Origin: Crossiella sp. CA-258035 | Lineage (GTDB): Bacteria > Actinomycetota > Actinomycetes > Mycobacteriales > Pseudonocardiaceae | Length of the DNA: 64,000 nt | Reading direction: 5' to 3' | Assembly: GCF_030064675.1 (NCBI RefSeq) | Contig: NZ_CP116413.1 | Coordinates: forward strand, 4,992,001 to 5,056,000 | Part shown: piece by piece, positions 34,284 to 43,005 of the stretch | Layout: each line of letters begins with the position of its first letter | How positions within the stretch are numbered: position 1 is the stretch's first letter | Translations under genes and position numbers: made by a program | Notes under the pieces: model-generated | The model's input: the letters and a program-made list of their open reading frames with translations, nothing else | Databases searched by the model: none | What the model was told of the DNA's origin: nothing

Positions 34284-35110
34284 CCCTGTTGACCGTGTGC
34301 GGCCTGGACACGCACGTGCAGCGGATGCTGCCCAAGGGCGACCGCCCGGAGGCGCCGCTGGTGGTGTGCGTGCACGGCATCCTCACCGACAGCCTGGCCA
34401 GCTACTACTTCACCCTGGGCCCGGCGCTGGCCGCCGCCGGGTACGAGGTGCTGATGTACGACCTGCGCGGGCACGGCCGCAGCCACCGCCCGGCCACCGG
34501 CTACCAGCTGGAGCGCTTCGTCGGCGACCTGCGGCACCTGCTGGACCGGTTGCAGGTGCGCCGCCCGGTGCACCTGATCGGCAACTCCTTCGGCGGCACG
34601 GTCGCCTTCGGCCTGGCCGCGGCGAACCCGGAGCTGGTGGCCAGCCTGGCCTTCATCGAGTCCGAGCCGGCGCTGGAGCCGTGGCGGCCGAAGATGGCGG
34701 CCAACCTGGCCAGGGCCAAGCGGGAGCTGGTGCGCGAGGAGTCGCTGGCCTGGATCGCCACCGAGTACAACCCGCACACCGCGCGGCTGGCCAAGGGCGC
34801 GGCGAAGTTGTTGCACAGCACCACGATCGCCGAGGACATCCCGGACAGCGAGGTGCTCGACGAGGCGAGGGTGGCCGCGATCGAGGCGCCGGTGTTCGGC
34901 ATCTACGGCGACCGCTCGGACCTGGCGGTGCAGGCGCCGTGGCTGGAGGGACTGCTGCCGCGCTGCCGCACGGTGGTCATCCCGGACCAGGAGCACTCGG
35001 TGCTGATCGAGCGCACCCCGCTGACCAAGGCGCTGCTGCTGGAGTGGCTCAACGAGCACGCGCTCAGCGCACCGGCAGGTCCCGTTCCGCCCACTCGGCC
35101 ATCGCGGTGA
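34280..35110 (+). CDS. Alpha/beta hydrolase, ACP-coupled
   Basis: A 276-residue alpha/beta hydrolase. The nucleophile is in LIGNSFGGTVAFG near residue 109; the acid may be in IYGDRSDLAV and the His in IPDQEHSVL near 237. The DLRGHGRSHRPATGY segment is typical. It is translationally coupled to the ACP gene and likely acts on an acyl-ACP thioester or ester (inference). The 3' end overlaps the convergent hxlR-type gene by 47 bp, from LNEHALSAP onward. Confidence 0.83.
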   Translation: MTLLTVCGLDTHVQRMLPKGDRPEAPLVVCVHGILTDSLASYYFTLGPALAAAGYEVLMYDLRGHGRSHRPATGYQLERFVGDLRHLLDRLQVRRPVHLIGNSFGGTVAFGLAAANPELVASLAFIESEPALEPWRPKMAANLARAKRELVREESLAWIATEYNPHTARLAKGAAKLLHSTTIAEDIPDSEVLDEARVAAIEAPVFGIYGDRSDLAVQAPWLEGLLPRCRTVVIPDQEHSVLIERTPLTKALLLEWLNEHALSAPAGPVPPTRPSR

Positions 35111-35390
35111 ACACCGGCCGCAGCCGGTAGCCCGCCTCGGTCAGCTCGTACTCGACCCGGGGCGGCACCTCGGCGTAGGCGGTCCGGGTGAGCAGCCTGG
35201 ACCGCTCCAGCCCCTTCAACCGCGCGGAGAGGGTCTTCGGGCTGATGCCGGGCAGCGCGGCGCGCAGCTCGGTGAACCGCCGAGGGCCCGCCAGCAGCTC
35301 GCGGACCACCAGCGTGGCCCACGGTCCCTCCAGCACGGTCAGGAACCGGGCGATCGGACACTCCGGCAAGGTGTGGTCCGGCTCACTCAT
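35064..35390 (-). CDS. HxlR-family transcriptional regulator
   Basis: A 108-residue winged-helix regulator. Cys11 in LPECPIARFLTVLEGPWAT is in the usual redox-sensing position, and the helix-turn-helix reads FTELRAALPGISPKTLSARL. HxlR members often sense aldehydes or electrophiles through that Cys. It is divergent from an NAD(P)-binding oxidoreductase gene with an inverted repeat between them. It overlaps the 3' end of the convergent hydrolase. Confidence 0.9.
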   Translation of the reverse strand: MSEPDHTLPECPIARFLTVLEGPWATLVVRELLAGPRRFTELRAALPGISPKTLSARLKGLERSRLLTRTAYAEVPPRVEYELTEAGYRLRPVFTAMAEWAERDLPVR

Positions 35391-35421
35391 CCAAACTCCG
35401 TTAGTTCATTTGAGGAAACTG

Positions 35422-35436
35422 GTTCCCCATCGGAAC
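35422..35436. promoter_or_regulatory. Candidate HxlR operator
   Basis: GTTCC-CCATC-GGAAC is a perfect inverted repeat with 5-bp arms between the divergent hxlR and NmrA-like genes. Upstream AGTTC...AAACT gives a second imperfect dyad. Confidence 0.5.
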
Positions 35437-35446
35437 TATAGCGGGC

Positions 35447-36271
35447 ATGACCTACCTCGTACACGGCGCCACCGGCGCCCAGGGCGGCCCCGTCGCCGAG
35501 CTGCTCAAGGCCGCGGGCCAGGACGTCCGCCCGCTCACCCGCGCCCTCGCCGACCTCGACGACACCGCCGCGCTGACCAGCGCCTACGCCGGGGTGGATG
35601 CCGCTTTTGTGCACCTGCCGGTCACCCCCGACCCGACCGCCCCCGCACGCTGGACCGAGGCGATCGGCACCGCCGCGCTGGCCGCCGGGGTGCGCCGGGT
35701 GGTGATCTCCACCAGCGGCGGCGTGCCCGAGGCGCCCTCCCAGGCCGACCGGATGGCCGCGCTGCACGGGCTGGCCGCGCGGCTGCGCGCGGGCGGGGCG
35801 CGGGTCACCGTGCTGGCGCCCCGGTTCTTCCGGGAGAACCTGCTGCTGCCGCCGATCCAGGACCGGCTGCGCGCCGACGGTGTGCTGGCCTACCCGATCC
35901 GCGCCGACCAGGTCGTCGCCTGGGCCGGCCACCTGGACGTGGCCGAGGCCGCGGTGGCCGCGCTGACCGGCGCGGACGCGCCCGAGCTGGTCCAACTGGG
36001 CCGGCCGCTGACCGGCGCCGAGCTGGCCGAGGGCTTCGCCGCGCACCTCGGCAGGCCGGTGCGCTACGAGCAGCTGACCCCGGAGCGCTTCGCCGAGCTG
36101 CTGGCCCCGCTGCTGGGCGCGGGCGCGGCGGCCGGGATCGCCGCCGCCTACGCCGAGCTGGTCACCCTGCCGGGCGCGAGCTTCCCGGCTGACCAGGGCG
36201 GCGAGGCCTTGCTGGGCACCGGGATCCGGACCGTCCAGGCCTGGCTGACCGAGCTGGGCGTCCCCGCCTGA
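35447..36271 (+). CDS. NmrA-like NAD(P)H-binding oxidoreductase
   Basis: A 274-residue atypical short-chain dehydrogenase of the NmrA/quinone oxidoreductase 2 type. The cofactor motif is [16 protein letters not shown] at residues 5-20, with the usual VVISTSGG segment near 93 and a C-terminal substrate domain. No classical YxxxK is visible. The start ATG is at 35447. It is divergent from HxlR, so it is probably induced by an electrophile such as a quinone or aldehyde. Confidence 0.85.
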   Translation: MTYLVHGATGAQGGPVAELLKAAGQDVRPLTRALADLDDTAALTSAYAGVDAAFVHLPVTPDPTAPARWTEAIGTAALAAGVRRVVISTSGGVPEAPSQADRMAALHGLAARLRAGGARVTVLAPRFFRENLLLPPIQDRLRADGVLAYPIRADQVVAWAGHLDVAEAAVAALTGADAPELVQLGRPLTGAELAEGFAAHLGRPVRYEQLTPERFAELLAPLLGAGAAAGIAAAYAELVTLPGASFPADQGGEALLGTGIRTVQAWLTELGVPA

Positions 36272-36339
36272 GGCAACCGGCGCCGGGTCCACGATCACGA
36301 AGTGCAAGAACTCACGCTGCCTGGGACACCTGTCCGGCG

Positions 36340-36356
36340 GGTCGGCTAGGCCGACC
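36340..36356. promoter_or_regulatory. Palindrome upstream of lpd
   Basis: GGTCGGC-TAG-GCCGACC is a perfect inverted repeat with 7-bp arms, 18 bp upstream of the GTG start of lpd; a regulatory site or a 5'-leader hairpin. Confidence 0.4.
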
Positions 36357-36374
36357 GTGCGTAGGGTGTTGCGG

Positions 36375-37778
36375 GTGAGTACACATTTCGATGTCGTGGT
36401 GCTCGGCGCCGGACCCGGCGGGTACGTCGCGGCAATCCGAGCCGCGCAACTCGGCCTGCGGACCGCGGTCGTCGAGGAGCGCTACTGGGGCGGGGTCTGT
36501 CTCAACGTGGGCTGCATCCCGTCGAAGGCGCTGCTGCGCAACGCCGAGCTGGCGCACATCTTCCAGCACGAGGCGCAGGAGTACGGGTTCTCCGTCGAGG
36601 GTGGGAAGGTCAGCGTCGACTACGGCGCCGCCTACAGCCGCAGCCGCAAGGTCGCGGACGGGCGGGTCAAGGGCGTGCACTTCCTGATGCGCAAGAACGG
36701 CATCACCGAGTTCACCGGCCGGGGCGCGTTCCTGGACGCCAACCGGATGCAGGTCGCGCTGGCCGACGGCGGCACCGAGACGATCAGCTTCGACCACTGC
36801 GTCATCGCCGCGGGCGCCTCGCCGCGACTGCTGCCGGGGACCTCGCTGTCGGACCGGGTGGTCACCTACGAGGAGCAGATCCTCGCCGACAGCCTGCCGG
36901 GCAGCATCGTGATCGCCGGCGCGGGCGCGATCGGCGTGGAGTTCGCCTACGTGCTGGTCAACTACGGGGTCGACGTCACCATCGTGGAGTACCTGGACCG
37001 CCTGGTGCCGCTGGAGGACGAGGAGGTGTCCAAGGAGCTGGCCAAGGCCTACCGCAAGCTGGGCATCACGCTCAAGACCAGCACCAGGGTGGACCGGATC
37101 GACGACTCCGGCGACCAGGTCAAGATCGAGGTCACCGGACCGCAGGGCGCGGAGACGCTGCACGCGGACAAGGTGTTGCAGGCCATCGGCTTCGCGCCCA
37201 ACGTCAACGGCTACGGCCTGGAGAACACCGGCGTCCGGCTCACCGAGCGCGGCGCCATCGACATCGACGGGCGTGGCCGCACCAGCGTGCCGCACATCTA
37301 CGCCATCGGCGATGTCACCGCCAAGCTGATGCTCGCGCACGCCGCCGAGGCGATGGGCGTGATCGCCGCGGAGACCATCGCGGAGGTGGAGACCATGGAG
37401 CTGGACTTCACCATGATCCCGCGCGCCACCTACTGCCAGCCGCAGGTCGCCAGCTTCGGCCTCACCGAGAAGCAGGCCAGGGACGCCGGGCACGAGGTCA
37501 AGGTGGCCAAGTTCCCGTTCACCGCCAACGGCAAAGCCCCTGGGCTCAACGACACCCGCGGCTTCGTCAAGCTGATCTCCGACGCCAAGTACGGCGAGCT
37601 GCTCGGCGGTCACCTGATCGGGCCCGAGGTCACCGAGCTGCTGCCCGAGCTGACCCTGGCGCAGCAGTGGGACCTGACCGTGCACGAGCTGGCCCGCAAC
37701 GTGCACGCCCACCCGACCCTGGGCGAGGCGGTCAAGGAGGCCCTGCACGGCCTCGCCGGACACATGATCAACATGTGA
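36375..37778 (+). CDS. lpdA: Dihydrolipoyl dehydrogenase
   Basis: A 467-residue FAD disulfide reductase that reoxidises lipoamide of pyruvate and 2-oxoglutarate dehydrogenase complexes. The FAD motif [10 protein letters not shown] is followed by the redox pair in [16 protein letters not shown] near residue 40; the NAD motif [13 protein letters not shown] and the C-terminal catalytic [12 protein letters not shown] (His-Glu) complete the site. The start at [13 protein letters not shown] (GTG, 36375) matches actinobacterial Lpd; an upstream GTG codon at 36357 is less likely. The gene stands alone, away from the other complex subunits, as in several actinomycetes. Confidence 0.95.
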   Translation: MSTHFDVVVLGAGPGGYVAAIRAAQLGLRTAVVEERYWGGVCLNVGCIPSKALLRNAELAHIFQHEAQEYGFSVEGGKVSVDYGAAYSRSRKVADGRVKGVHFLMRKNGITEFTGRGAFLDANRMQVALADGGTETISFDHCVIAAGASPRLLPGTSLSDRVVTYEEQILADSLPGSIVIAGAGAIGVEFAYVLVNYGVDVTIVEYLDRLVPLEDEEVSKELAKAYRKLGITLKTSTRVDRIDDSGDQVKIEVTGPQGAETLHADKVLQAIGFAPNVNGYGLENTGVRLTERGAIDIDGRGRTSVPHIYAIGDVTAKLMLAHAAEAMGVIAAETIAEVETMELDFTMIPRATYCQPQVASFGLTEKQARDAGHEVKVAKFPFTANGKAPGLNDTRGFVKLISDAKYGELLGGHLIGPEVTELLPELTLAQQWDLTVHELARNVHAHPTLGEAVKEALHGLAGHMINM

Positions 37779-37785
37779 TCGCGGG

Positions 37786-37823
37786 GTTCCCCGGGGCCAC
37801 TTGCGGGTACCGCCCCGGGGAAC
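37786..37823. terminator. Hairpin terminator after lpd
   Basis: GTTCCCCGGGGC and GCCCCGGGGAAC form a perfect 12-bp stem with a 14-nt loop eight bases after the lpd stop. There is no T-run, as is common in high-GC actinomycetes. Confidence 0.6.
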
Positions 37824-37901
37824 TCCCCGCCTGGCGCTGATCGTCGCCGCGGCCGCTGAACTGACGCGTTTGGACAGTCCGCGGCGAGGTATTCGGGTGT
37901 C

Positions 37902-38558
37902 GTGGAACTGCTCCGAAGTCTGGGTGTGTACGCGCCGCAGCGCGACACCACGCTGCTGGTCGACGCCATGCTCGCCGCGCCTTTTCCCACCGGGGCGCGG
38001 GTCCTGGACGTCGGCACCGGTTCCGGCGCGCTCGCCGAGGCCGCGGCCGTCGCGGGCGCGGCCGAGGTGACCGCGATCGACGTGTCCCGGCGCGCGGTGC
38101 TCACCGCCCGGCTACGCACCCTGCGGCACTGGCCGCGGGTGCGGATCCGCCGCGGCGACATGCGCTTCTGCCTGCGCGGCAAGGAGTTCGACCTGGTGCT
38201 GGCGAACCCACCGTACGTGCCTGCCGTCCGGCCCGGACTACCGGAGCGAGGTCCGGCCAGAGCCTGGGACGCCGGGCCGGACGGGCGCGCGCTGCTGGAC
38301 CCGCTGTGCACGCGGGCGCCGGAGCTGTTGGCGCCCAAGGGAACCATGCTGCTCGTGCAGTCGGCCTTGGCCGGCACCGAGGACACCCTGGACCGGCTGC
38401 GCGCGGGCGGGCTCAAGGCCGCCGTGGTGGCCAGGGACCGGATTCCCTACGGCCCGGTGCTGCGCGAACGAGCGGAGTGGCTGGTGCGCAACGGTTTCAC
38501 CGATCCCGGCGAGGACGAGGAGGAGCTGGTGGTGATCCGTGCCGACCGGACCCGATGA
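37902..38558 (+). CDS. HemK-like N5-glutamine/SAM-dependent methyltransferase
   Basis: A 218-residue class I methyltransferase. The SAM-binding motif is LDVGTGSGALAEAAA near residue 36 and the catalytic NPPY motif is in LVLANPPYVPAVRPG near 105, as in HemK/PrmC and HemK2-type enzymes that methylate glutamine or other amide nitrogens. The target is unknown. The GTG at 37902 starts the typical ELLRSLGVYAPQRDT segment. Its 3' end overlaps the CDGSH gene by about 20 bp, so the two are one operon. Confidence 0.85.
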   Translation: MELLRSLGVYAPQRDTTLLVDAMLAAPFPTGARVLDVGTGSGALAEAAAVAGAAEVTAIDVSRRAVLTARLRTLRHWPRVRIRRGDMRFCLRGKEFDLVLANPPYVPAVRPGLPERGPARAWDAGPDGRALLDPLCTRAPELLAPKGTMLLVQSALAGTEDTLDRLRAGGLKAAVVARDRIPYGPVLRERAEWLVRNGFTDPGEDEEELVVIRADRTR

Positions 38559-38754
38559 GCGACCACGCCGGATGCGCCTGGTGACCGGCGGCCCGCTGCT
38601 GGTGGAGGGTCCGGTCGACCTCGAGCTGCCCGACGGCGAGACCCTGCACTGCTCCCGGTTCCAGGTCGCGGTGTGCCTGTGCCGCCGCAGCAAGAGCTAT
38701 CCGTTGTGCGACACCAGTCATCGTCGCCGGGCGAAGTCCACTCAGGACGGTTGA
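38539..38754 (+). CDS. CDGSH-type iron-sulfur protein
   Basis: A 71-residue protein with one CDGSH/MitoNEET motif: CLCRRSKSYPLCDTSH, the C-x-C-x8-C-x3-H pattern that binds a [2Fe-2S] cluster with three Cys and one His. The motif reads CDTSH rather than CDGSH. The GTG at 38539 is assumed; an ATG at 38572 would give a 60-residue product that still holds the motif. In other actinomycetes this gene often lies beside a haem-oxygenase-like iron enzyme and a methyltransferase; here that enzyme is 1 kb away on the other strand. Confidence 0.83.
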   Translation: MPTGPDERPRRMRLVTGGPLLVEGPVDLELPDGETLHCSRFQVAVCLCRRSKSYPLCDTSHRRRAKSTQDG

Positions 38755-39377
38755 CCGCCCACCGCGGGCGCGAACTGGGCCAGCGACACCTCCACCGCGG
38801 CGGCCAGCTGTTCCTCGGTCGCGGTGCCGGAGGCGCGCACGGTCTCCGCCCAGGCCCGCACCGCGCCCGCGGAGAAGTTCTGCGCCTCCAGGGAGTTGGC
38901 CGCGGCCACCGGGTCCTCGGACACCTCCCCGGCCAGGTACAGGGCCAGGCCGAGGAACGCGCCGTCCCAGCCGGGTCCGGGGTAGAGCGCGCCCGCGCCA
39001 CTGCCGGCGAACTCCAGCGGCACCGTGTGTTCCAGCTCCAGCGTGGTGGTCTCCGGCCGCGCTCCCTCGGTCAGGGTCAGCGTGACGAAGCTGATCGGCC
39101 CGCCGAAGGTGACCTTGAGCAGCCGGGGCGGTTGACAGGTCAGGATGTCACCGCCCGCGTTGCCCTCCAGCTGGAAGTTCCCGCCCTCGCGCAGATCACC
39201 CGAGAGGGGCAGGAACCAGCGGCGCACCCGCTCCGGCTCGGTGATGGCCTCCCACACGTCGGCGACCTCGGCCTGGTAGTCCCGGCGCACGGTGATCGCG
39301 ACCACCTCGGTCTCCTCCAGCACGCGGTTGCCGACCGCCCGGTGGATCGCGGCCAGCTGCTGGGCGATGTCGATCAT
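38742..39377 (-). CDS. SRPBCC-domain protein (ATPase-activator type)
   Basis: A 211-residue START-fold protein with VVAITVRRDYQAEVADVWEA and WDGAFLGLALYLAGEVSEDP. Such proteins are standard partners of the neighbouring ArsR regulator, with which it shares ATGA. Its 3' end overlaps the CDGSH gene by 13 bp on the other strand. The ligand is not known. Confidence 0.82.
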   Translation of the reverse strand: MIDIAQQLAAIHRAVGNRVLEETEVVAITVRRDYQAEVADVWEAITEPERVRRWFLPLSGDLREGGNFQLEGNAGGDILTCQPPRLLKVTFGGPISFVTLTLTEGARPETTTLELEHTVPLEFAGSGAGALYPGPGWDGAFLGLALYLAGEVSEDPVAAANSLEAQNFSAGAVRAWAETVRASGTATEEQLAAAVEVSLAQFAPAVGGQPS

Positions 39378-39724
39378 GACTTGTCCTTTGTCTCAGCGGT
39401 GCGGCGGGCGCGCTTTCCCCTGGCCAGCTCGGTGGCCAGGGCGTCGAGGTGCTGGTGCCAGAACCCGCGGAACTGCTCCAGCCAGCCGTCGACCTCGCGC
39501 AGCGGGGCCGGGTCCACCGCGTACAGCCTGCGCGCGCCCTCCGCGCGCACGGTGGTGAACCCGTTGTCCCGCAGCACTTTCAGGTGTTGCGAGACGCCCG
39601 GCTGGGAGATGCCGAACTCGGCCCGGATGATCGCGGTCAGTTCCCCTGAGCTCTGCTCACCGGCGGCGAGCAGCTCCAGGATCCGGCGGCGGACCGGGTC
39701 GCCCAGTACGTCGAAGGCGTGCAC
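39374..39724 (-). CDS. ArsR-family transcriptional regulator
   Basis: A 116-residue regulator with a winged helix (FDVLGDPVRRRILELLAAGE, then ISQPGVSQHLKVLRDNGFT) and a helical C-terminus (EQFRGFWHQHLDALATELA). It lacks the metal-binding ELCVCDL motif, so it is not a metal sensor but the SRPBCC-linked type. The GTG at 39724 gives the usual VHAFDVLGDPVR start; upstream codons are possible. A palindrome in its promoter suggests autorepression. Confidence 0.83.
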   Translation of the reverse strand: MHAFDVLGDPVRRRILELLAAGEQSSGELTAIIRAEFGISQPGVSQHLKVLRDNGFTTVRAEGARRLYAVDPAPLREVDGWLEQFRGFWHQHLDALATELARGKRARRTAETKDKS

Positions 39725-39752
39725 CCCGACATCATCACTGCCGCCGCTTATA

Positions 39753-39766
39753 TAAGTCAATACTTA
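39753..39766. promoter_or_regulatory. ArsR-type operator
   Basis: TAAGT-CAAT-ACTTA is a perfect inverted repeat in an AT-rich stretch 30 bp upstream of the ArsR start. It overlaps the TAA stop codon of the upstream gene, and its minus-strand copy contains TTGACT as a possible -35. Confidence 0.65.
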
Positions 39767-40744
39767 AATCAGGGAGGTCCGTCCGGTCCGCCAGCAGCCC
39801 AGCAGGTGCTCGGCCAGCCGCTGTTCCAGGAACTCGGTGGCCTGCACGCCCAGCACCACGTCGGCGGCCAGTTCCGGTTCACGCGCCAGCAGGTCGCCGA
39901 GCACGTCGTGCCGCAGCACCTGCTCGTGCACCGCGTCGGCCTCGATGTGCTCGGTGAAGAACTCCACGCAGGCCGGATCGGCGTTCAGCCGTTCCAGCGC
40001 CTGCGCCATCCGGCGGGCACTGGGCGCGGTGGTGATCTCGGCGGCGGCGAAGTGCCCGACCAGCGCGCCGCGCAGCGCCCGGCGCAGCCCGAACAGCGAC
40101 ATCATGTTCACCGGCGCGAGGGCCACCGCGGGCACCCGGTCCAGGTAGGCGAGGTAGCCGGGATCCAGCCCGGCCCCGGTGAGCAGGTCGGCGTAGAGCT
40201 GGGAGTGCATGCGGTCGGCGCGGCCGCCGCCGAACTCGTCGAACTCCACCGCGACCAGCGCCGCCTTGGCCTTGCCGCGCAACCTCGGCAGCACCCAGGC
40301 GTGCGGGTCGGCTTCCTTGAGGTGGTAGAGCGAGCGGTGTGTGAAGTACTCCCGCACCTGCCACCACTCCCCCTCATCGCGCAGGAAGTGCGAGACCCCG
40401 TTGCCCTCCACCGGTTCCACCAGCAGTTCGTCCACTGTGGACCAGACGTCCGCGCCGCCTGCCACCTCGTGGCGCAGCGCGGCCAGGAAGGTCCGCTCCA
40501 GCGCGGTGCGGAAGGCGATCATCGCCGGGTCCCACTCCCAGTCCGGGTCGGCCTCGGCGAATCCCTGGTAGTGCAGCTCGTAGAGGGTGTAGAGGGCGAG
40601 GTGCAGGTCCTCGCCGAAGGGCTCCGGCGCCCCGGGCGCCGGGAAGGTCGCGGTGCCGGGCTCCTCGCGCAGGATGCGCACCACGGCCGCGGACAGCGGG
40701 CCGCGCGGGCGCGGGAGCACCGGGCTCAGGGACACAGCGGTCAT
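39764..40744 (-). CDS. Haem-oxygenase-like iron-containing redox enzyme
   Basis: A 326-residue protein of the haem-oxygenase-like diiron (iron-containing redox enzyme) family. Likely metal ligands appear as EFDEFGGGRADRMHSQLY near residue 160 and FFTEHIEADAVHEQV near 260. Members perform varied oxidative reactions; the substrate is unknown. The ATG at 40744 is preferred because GGGAGG lies five bases upstream. It is 34 bp downstream of a YbdK-like ligase gene in the same operon. Palindrome GTCCACTGTGGAC occurs within it at 40430. Confidence 0.82.
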   Translation of the reverse strand: MTAVSLSPVLPRPRGPLSAAVVRILREEPGTATFPAPGAPEPFGEDLHLALYTLYELHYQGFAEADPDWEWDPAMIAFRTALERTFLAALRHEVAGGADVWSTVDELLVEPVEGNGVSHFLRDEGEWWQVREYFTHRSLYHLKEADPHAWVLPRLRGKAKAALVAVEFDEFGGGRADRMHSQLYADLLTGAGLDPGYLAYLDRVPAVALAPVNMMSLFGLRRALRGALVGHFAAAEITTAPSARRMAQALERLNADPACVEFFTEHIEADAVHEQVLRHDVLGDLLAREPELAADVVLGVQATEFLEQRLAEHLLGCWRTGRTSLI

Positions 40745-40778
40745 CGTCACCTCCCGCGAGTACCCGGATCCGGCCCGC

Positions 40779-41864
40779 TCAAGCGCGGGTCAGCTCGGCG
40801 GCCAGCAGCGCCACCACCGCCCCGGCCCCGTGCGCGGCCGCCGCCCGCTGGCGCTGCGCGCCGGTGCCCTCGGCGAGCACCCGTGCCAGCAGCCGGGTCA
40901 CCAGCGCCAGATCGCCCGCGGCGACCAGCGCCGGGCGCACCCAGTCGAGCAGTTCGGCCAGCAGCTCGGTGGCGGGCAGCCGCTTCTCGTGCACCGGGTG
41001 CACCGCTGGCCCGCTGAGGCCGTAGCGGGCGGCGGACCAGACCGCGGCCGCGCCGACCTGCTCGCGCACCACCGGTTCCGGCCTGCCCCGCTCCACTTCG
41101 GACAGTCCGGTGTGGACCAGAGCCCGGCTCAACGCGGCCTGGGCCAGCGCCTCGGCCGCGGTGGGCACCGCGTCGGCGACCCGGAACTCCAGGGTCGGGA
41201 AGCGCGGGGACGGGCGCAGCAGCCAGAAGCTCTGCGTGTGGTCGACCAGCGCGCCGCAGTCCACCAGCCGGGCCACCTCGGCGTCGTACTGCTGCGCCGA
41301 GCCGAAGGAGGGCGGCAGCCCGGAGCCGGGGAACCGGGACTGGCACACCATCCGCCAGCTCGCGTACCCGGTGTCCCGGCCCGCCCAGAACACCGAGTTG
41401 CCGGCGAGCGCGAGCAGGGTCGGCAGCCACGGCCGGAGGTGGTTCATCACCGCGACCGCGGTCTCCCGGTCCGGCACGCCGACGTGCACGTGGCAGCCGG
41501 AGACCTGGTAGTCCTCGACGATCCCGGCGTAGCGCCGCCCGATCTCGGCGAACCGCTCCCCCTCGGCCAGCCCCGGCGGCGCGCCGTCGAGCACCGGGGT
41601 GCCGGTGGCCAGCAGCAGCAGGCCCTCGGCGCGGGCCGCCGCGTCCAGCTGCCGCCGGGCCGCGAGCAGCTGCCCGCCCAGTTCGGTCAGGTCGGCACAC
41701 ACCCCGGTGGCCGCCTCGACCTGGGTGTCCATCAGTTCGACGTGCAGGTTCCCGGCGGCGGGCGGACCGGCGCGGCGCAGCACCGGCGCGGCCGCCCGGA
41801 CCGGCCGTCCCGAGGCCGGATCCACCAGCAGGAACTCCTCCTCGACCCCCACGGTCAGCGTCAT
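40779..41864 (-). CDS. YbdK-family carboxylate-amine ligase (glutamate-cysteine ligase-like)
   Basis: A 361-residue enzyme of the glutamate-cysteine ligase 2 family. The N-terminus TLTVGVEEEFLLVDPASG, the segment GNLHVELMDTQVEAATG near residue 37 and the SGCHVHVGVPDRETAV motif near 111 are the family signature. It joins a carboxylate to an amine with ATP; in actinomycetes it is often linked to thiol or natural-product metabolism, but the actual substrates are not known. It starts the operon with the haem-oxygenase-like enzyme and is divergent from the F420-dependent enzyme. Confidence 0.87.
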   Translation of the reverse strand: MTLTVGVEEEFLLVDPASGRPVRAAAPVLRRAGPPAAGNLHVELMDTQVEAATGVCADLTELGGQLLAARRQLDAAARAEGLLLLATGTPVLDGAPPGLAEGERFAEIGRRYAGIVEDYQVSGCHVHVGVPDRETAVAVMNHLRPWLPTLLALAGNSVFWAGRDTGYASWRMVCQSRFPGSGLPPSFGSAQQYDAEVARLVDCGALVDHTQSFWLLRPSPRFPTLEFRVADAVPTAAEALAQAALSRALVHTGLSEVERGRPEPVVREQVGAAAVWSAARYGLSGPAVHPVHEKRLPATELLAELLDWVRPALVAAGDLALVTRLLARVLAEGTGAQRQRAAAAHGAGAVVALLAAELTRA

Positions 41865-41964
41865 GCCCCGCAGGTACCCCGTTTGGCGGGCCGTCAAGAC
41901 CGGGGTTGAGCCGCACCGGTCCGGGTATGTCGGTGGGCGGGCGCGCCGAGGCCGAGGAGGAGAC

Positions 41965-42936
41965 ATGCGGTGGGGTTACACGCTGATGACCGAACAGGCC
42001 GGACCGGCCCAGCTGGTCCGTGACGCCGAGGCCGCCGAGGGGGCCGGGTTCGACTTCGAGGTGATCAGCGACCACTACTCGCCGTGGCTGGACAGCCAGG
42101 GCCACTCCCCGTACGCGTGGAGCGTGCTGGGCGCGGTCACCCAGCGCACCGAGCGGGTCGAGCTGATGACCTACGTGACCTGCCCGCTGATCCGCTACCA
42201 CCCCGCGGTGGTCGCGCAGAAGGCCGCCACCATCCAGCTGCTCTCGGACAACCGGTTCACCCTGGGCCTGGGTGCCGGTGAGAACCTCAACGAGCACATC
42301 ACCGCGCAGGGCTGGCCACCGGCGAACATCCGGCACGAGATGCTGGAGGAGGCGGTGCGGATCATCGGCGAGCTCTTCGACGGCGGCTACGTCAACTACG
42401 CGGGCAACCACTACCGGGTGGACTCGGCCAAGCTGTGGGACCTGCCCGAGAAGCGCGTCCCGGTGGCGGTCGCGGTCTCCGGCAAGCAGTCCGTGGCCCG
42501 CTTCGCGCTGGCCGCCGACGCGATGATCGCGGTGGAACCCGAGGCCGAGCTGTGCGCGACCTGGGACGCCAGCCGTGGCAACCACTCGCCCAGCCGCAAG
42601 ATCGGCCAGCTGCCGGTGTGCTGGGACGAGGACACCGAGGCCGCGGTGGCACGAGCACACGAGCAGTTCCGCTGGTTCGGCGGCGGCTGGAAGGTCAACG
42701 CCGAACTGCCCGGCCCGGCTGGCTTCGCCGGAGCTACCCAGTTCGTGACCAAGGAGGACGTGGCCGCCTCCATCCCCTGCGGCCCGGACGTGCAGCCGAT
42801 CCTGGACAGCGTGCGGGAGTTCATCGAGGCCGGGTTCACCGATGTCGCGCTGGTGCAGATCGGCGGCGACCACCAGGACGGCTTCCTGCGCTTCGCCGAG
42901 TCGGCCTTGCTGCCCGCGCTGCGCGAGCTGGGTTGA
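41965..42936 (+). CDS. F420-dependent glucose-6-phosphate dehydrogenase-like LLM enzyme
   Basis: A 323-residue luciferase-like enzyme close to the F420-dependent G6PDH/hydroxymycolate dehydrogenase group. The start MRWGYTLMTEQAGPAQL, EVISDHYSPWLDSQGHSPYAW near residue 31 and LGLGAGENLNEHITAQGWPP near 103 are typical. The GAGGAGGAG just before ATG 41965 is a strong ribosome-binding site. The true sugar-phosphate substrate should not be assumed. Confidence 0.88.
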   Translation: MRWGYTLMTEQAGPAQLVRDAEAAEGAGFDFEVISDHYSPWLDSQGHSPYAWSVLGAVTQRTERVELMTYVTCPLIRYHPAVVAQKAATIQLLSDNRFTLGLGAGENLNEHITAQGWPPANIRHEMLEEAVRIIGELFDGGYVNYAGNHYRVDSAKLWDLPEKRVPVAVAVSGKQSVARFALAADAMIAVEPEAELCATWDASRGNHSPSRKIGQLPVCWDEDTEAAVARAHEQFRWFGGGWKVNAELPGPAGFAGATQFVTKEDVAASIPCGPDVQPILDSVREFIEAGFTDVALVQIGGDHQDGFLRFAESALLPALRELG

Positions 42937-42943
42937 GCGGCAC

Positions 42944-42970
42944 GGGGCCCGGGAGATCGTCCCGGGCCCC
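42944..42970. terminator. Bidirectional hairpin terminator
   Basis: GGGGCCCGGGA-GATCG-TCCCGGGCCCC forms a perfect 11-bp stem with a 5-nt loop between two convergent genes. Confidence 0.75.
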
Positions 42971-43005
42971 TCTGTGCGCTGTTCAGTTGGTCAGACCGGG
43001 TCGGG

